Notes under the pieces: model-generated | What the model was told of the DNA's origin: nothing | What the model saw: the letters and a program-made list of their open reading frames with translations, nothing else | Databases searched by the model: none | Translations under genes and position numbers: made by a program | NCBI GenBank assembly: GCA_020852155.1 | Contig: JADZBJ010000105.1 | Coordinates: 1-15,164 of the forward strand | Direction of reading: 5' to 3' | Source: Saprospiraceae bacterium | GTDB lineage: Bacteria; Bacteroidota; Bacteroidia; Chitinophagales; Saprospiraceae | Length of the DNA: 15,164 bases | Shown: in pieces, positions 15,145 to 15,164 of the stretch | Layout: every line of letters begins with the position of its first letter | How positions within the stretch are numbered: position 1 is the stretch's first letter

Positions 15145-15164
15145 GCTGAACGGAGTGAAGCATC
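15141..15164. repeat. Candidate interspersed repeat at the right edge
   Basis: TCATGCTGAACGGAGTGAAGCATC has ATGCT/AGCAT ends in inverted orientation and closely resembles a widespread bacterial repeat of the form TCAT-CTGA-CG-AG-GAAG-ATCT, which I recognise from memory only. It runs off the window. It includes the first ATG of the sensor kinase frame (15142-15144). Confidence 0.45.

Noticed and set aside
14903..15163. An 86-residue minus-strand frame beginning MLHSVQHD
   Set aside because: The N-terminus is translation of the repeat at the right edge and the rest is the kinase gene read in another frame.

Overview
The window looks like a piece of a chromosome from a member of the Bacteroidota, most plausibly a Saprospiraceae/Lewinella-like lineage. 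The reasons are these. Starts lack Shine-Dalgarno sequences and are often preceded by A/T-rich leaders. A TAnnTTTG-type promoter box (TACCTTTG) precedes the first gene. The gene content includes a DUF4920-type lipoprotein, a secreted MORN-caspase, a sensor kinase with a two-component-regulator propeller and Y_Y_Y domain, and a RecQ with a C-terminal helix-turn-helix. The genus assignment is inference; no rRNA or marker gene is present.

Layout. Positions 1-105 are a nested palindromic repeat. A DUF4920 lipoprotein (116-595, minus) diverges from a secreted MORN-repeat/caspase-fold protein (816-2486, plus). The caspase gene converges on a minus-strand group through a very strong bidirectional terminator (2513-2562). 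Read in the transcribed direction, that group is an acyltransferase-3 membrane protein (6091-7158), a fatty acid desaturase (4940-5989) and a large GT-C-like membrane protein (2652-4943). The last two overlap by four bases (ATGA), so they are almost certainly one transcriptional unit. All three proteins are membrane-embedded, and the set suggests envelope lipid or glycan modification. Next come an array of six CCGG cores spaced about 11 bp apart (7311-7376), a terminator, and a small secreted protein of unknown function (7451-8083, minus).

A 411-base spacer leads to recQ (8495-10672, plus). Immediately after recQ lies a compact REP/RAYT unit: two inverted REP hairpins (10681-10740), a REP-associated tyrosine transposase (10761-11354) and a third REP (11391-11420). 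The third REP lies inside the 3' end of a convergent NUDIX hydrolase gene (11359-11955, minus), so the last residues of the NUDIX protein are encoded by repeat DNA. Upstream of NUDIX on the same strand is a 1042-residue one-piece sensor histidine kinase (12016-15144). Its start codon lies in or beside what looks like another interspersed repeat (15141-15164).

The window is mostly ordinary chromosomal genes. The most notable items are the REP/RAYT unit and its intrusion into the NUDIX reading frame, the helically phased CCGG array, the nested palindrome at the left edge, and the exported MORN-caspase. I do not see a defence island, CRISPR array, prophage, tRNA or rRNA.
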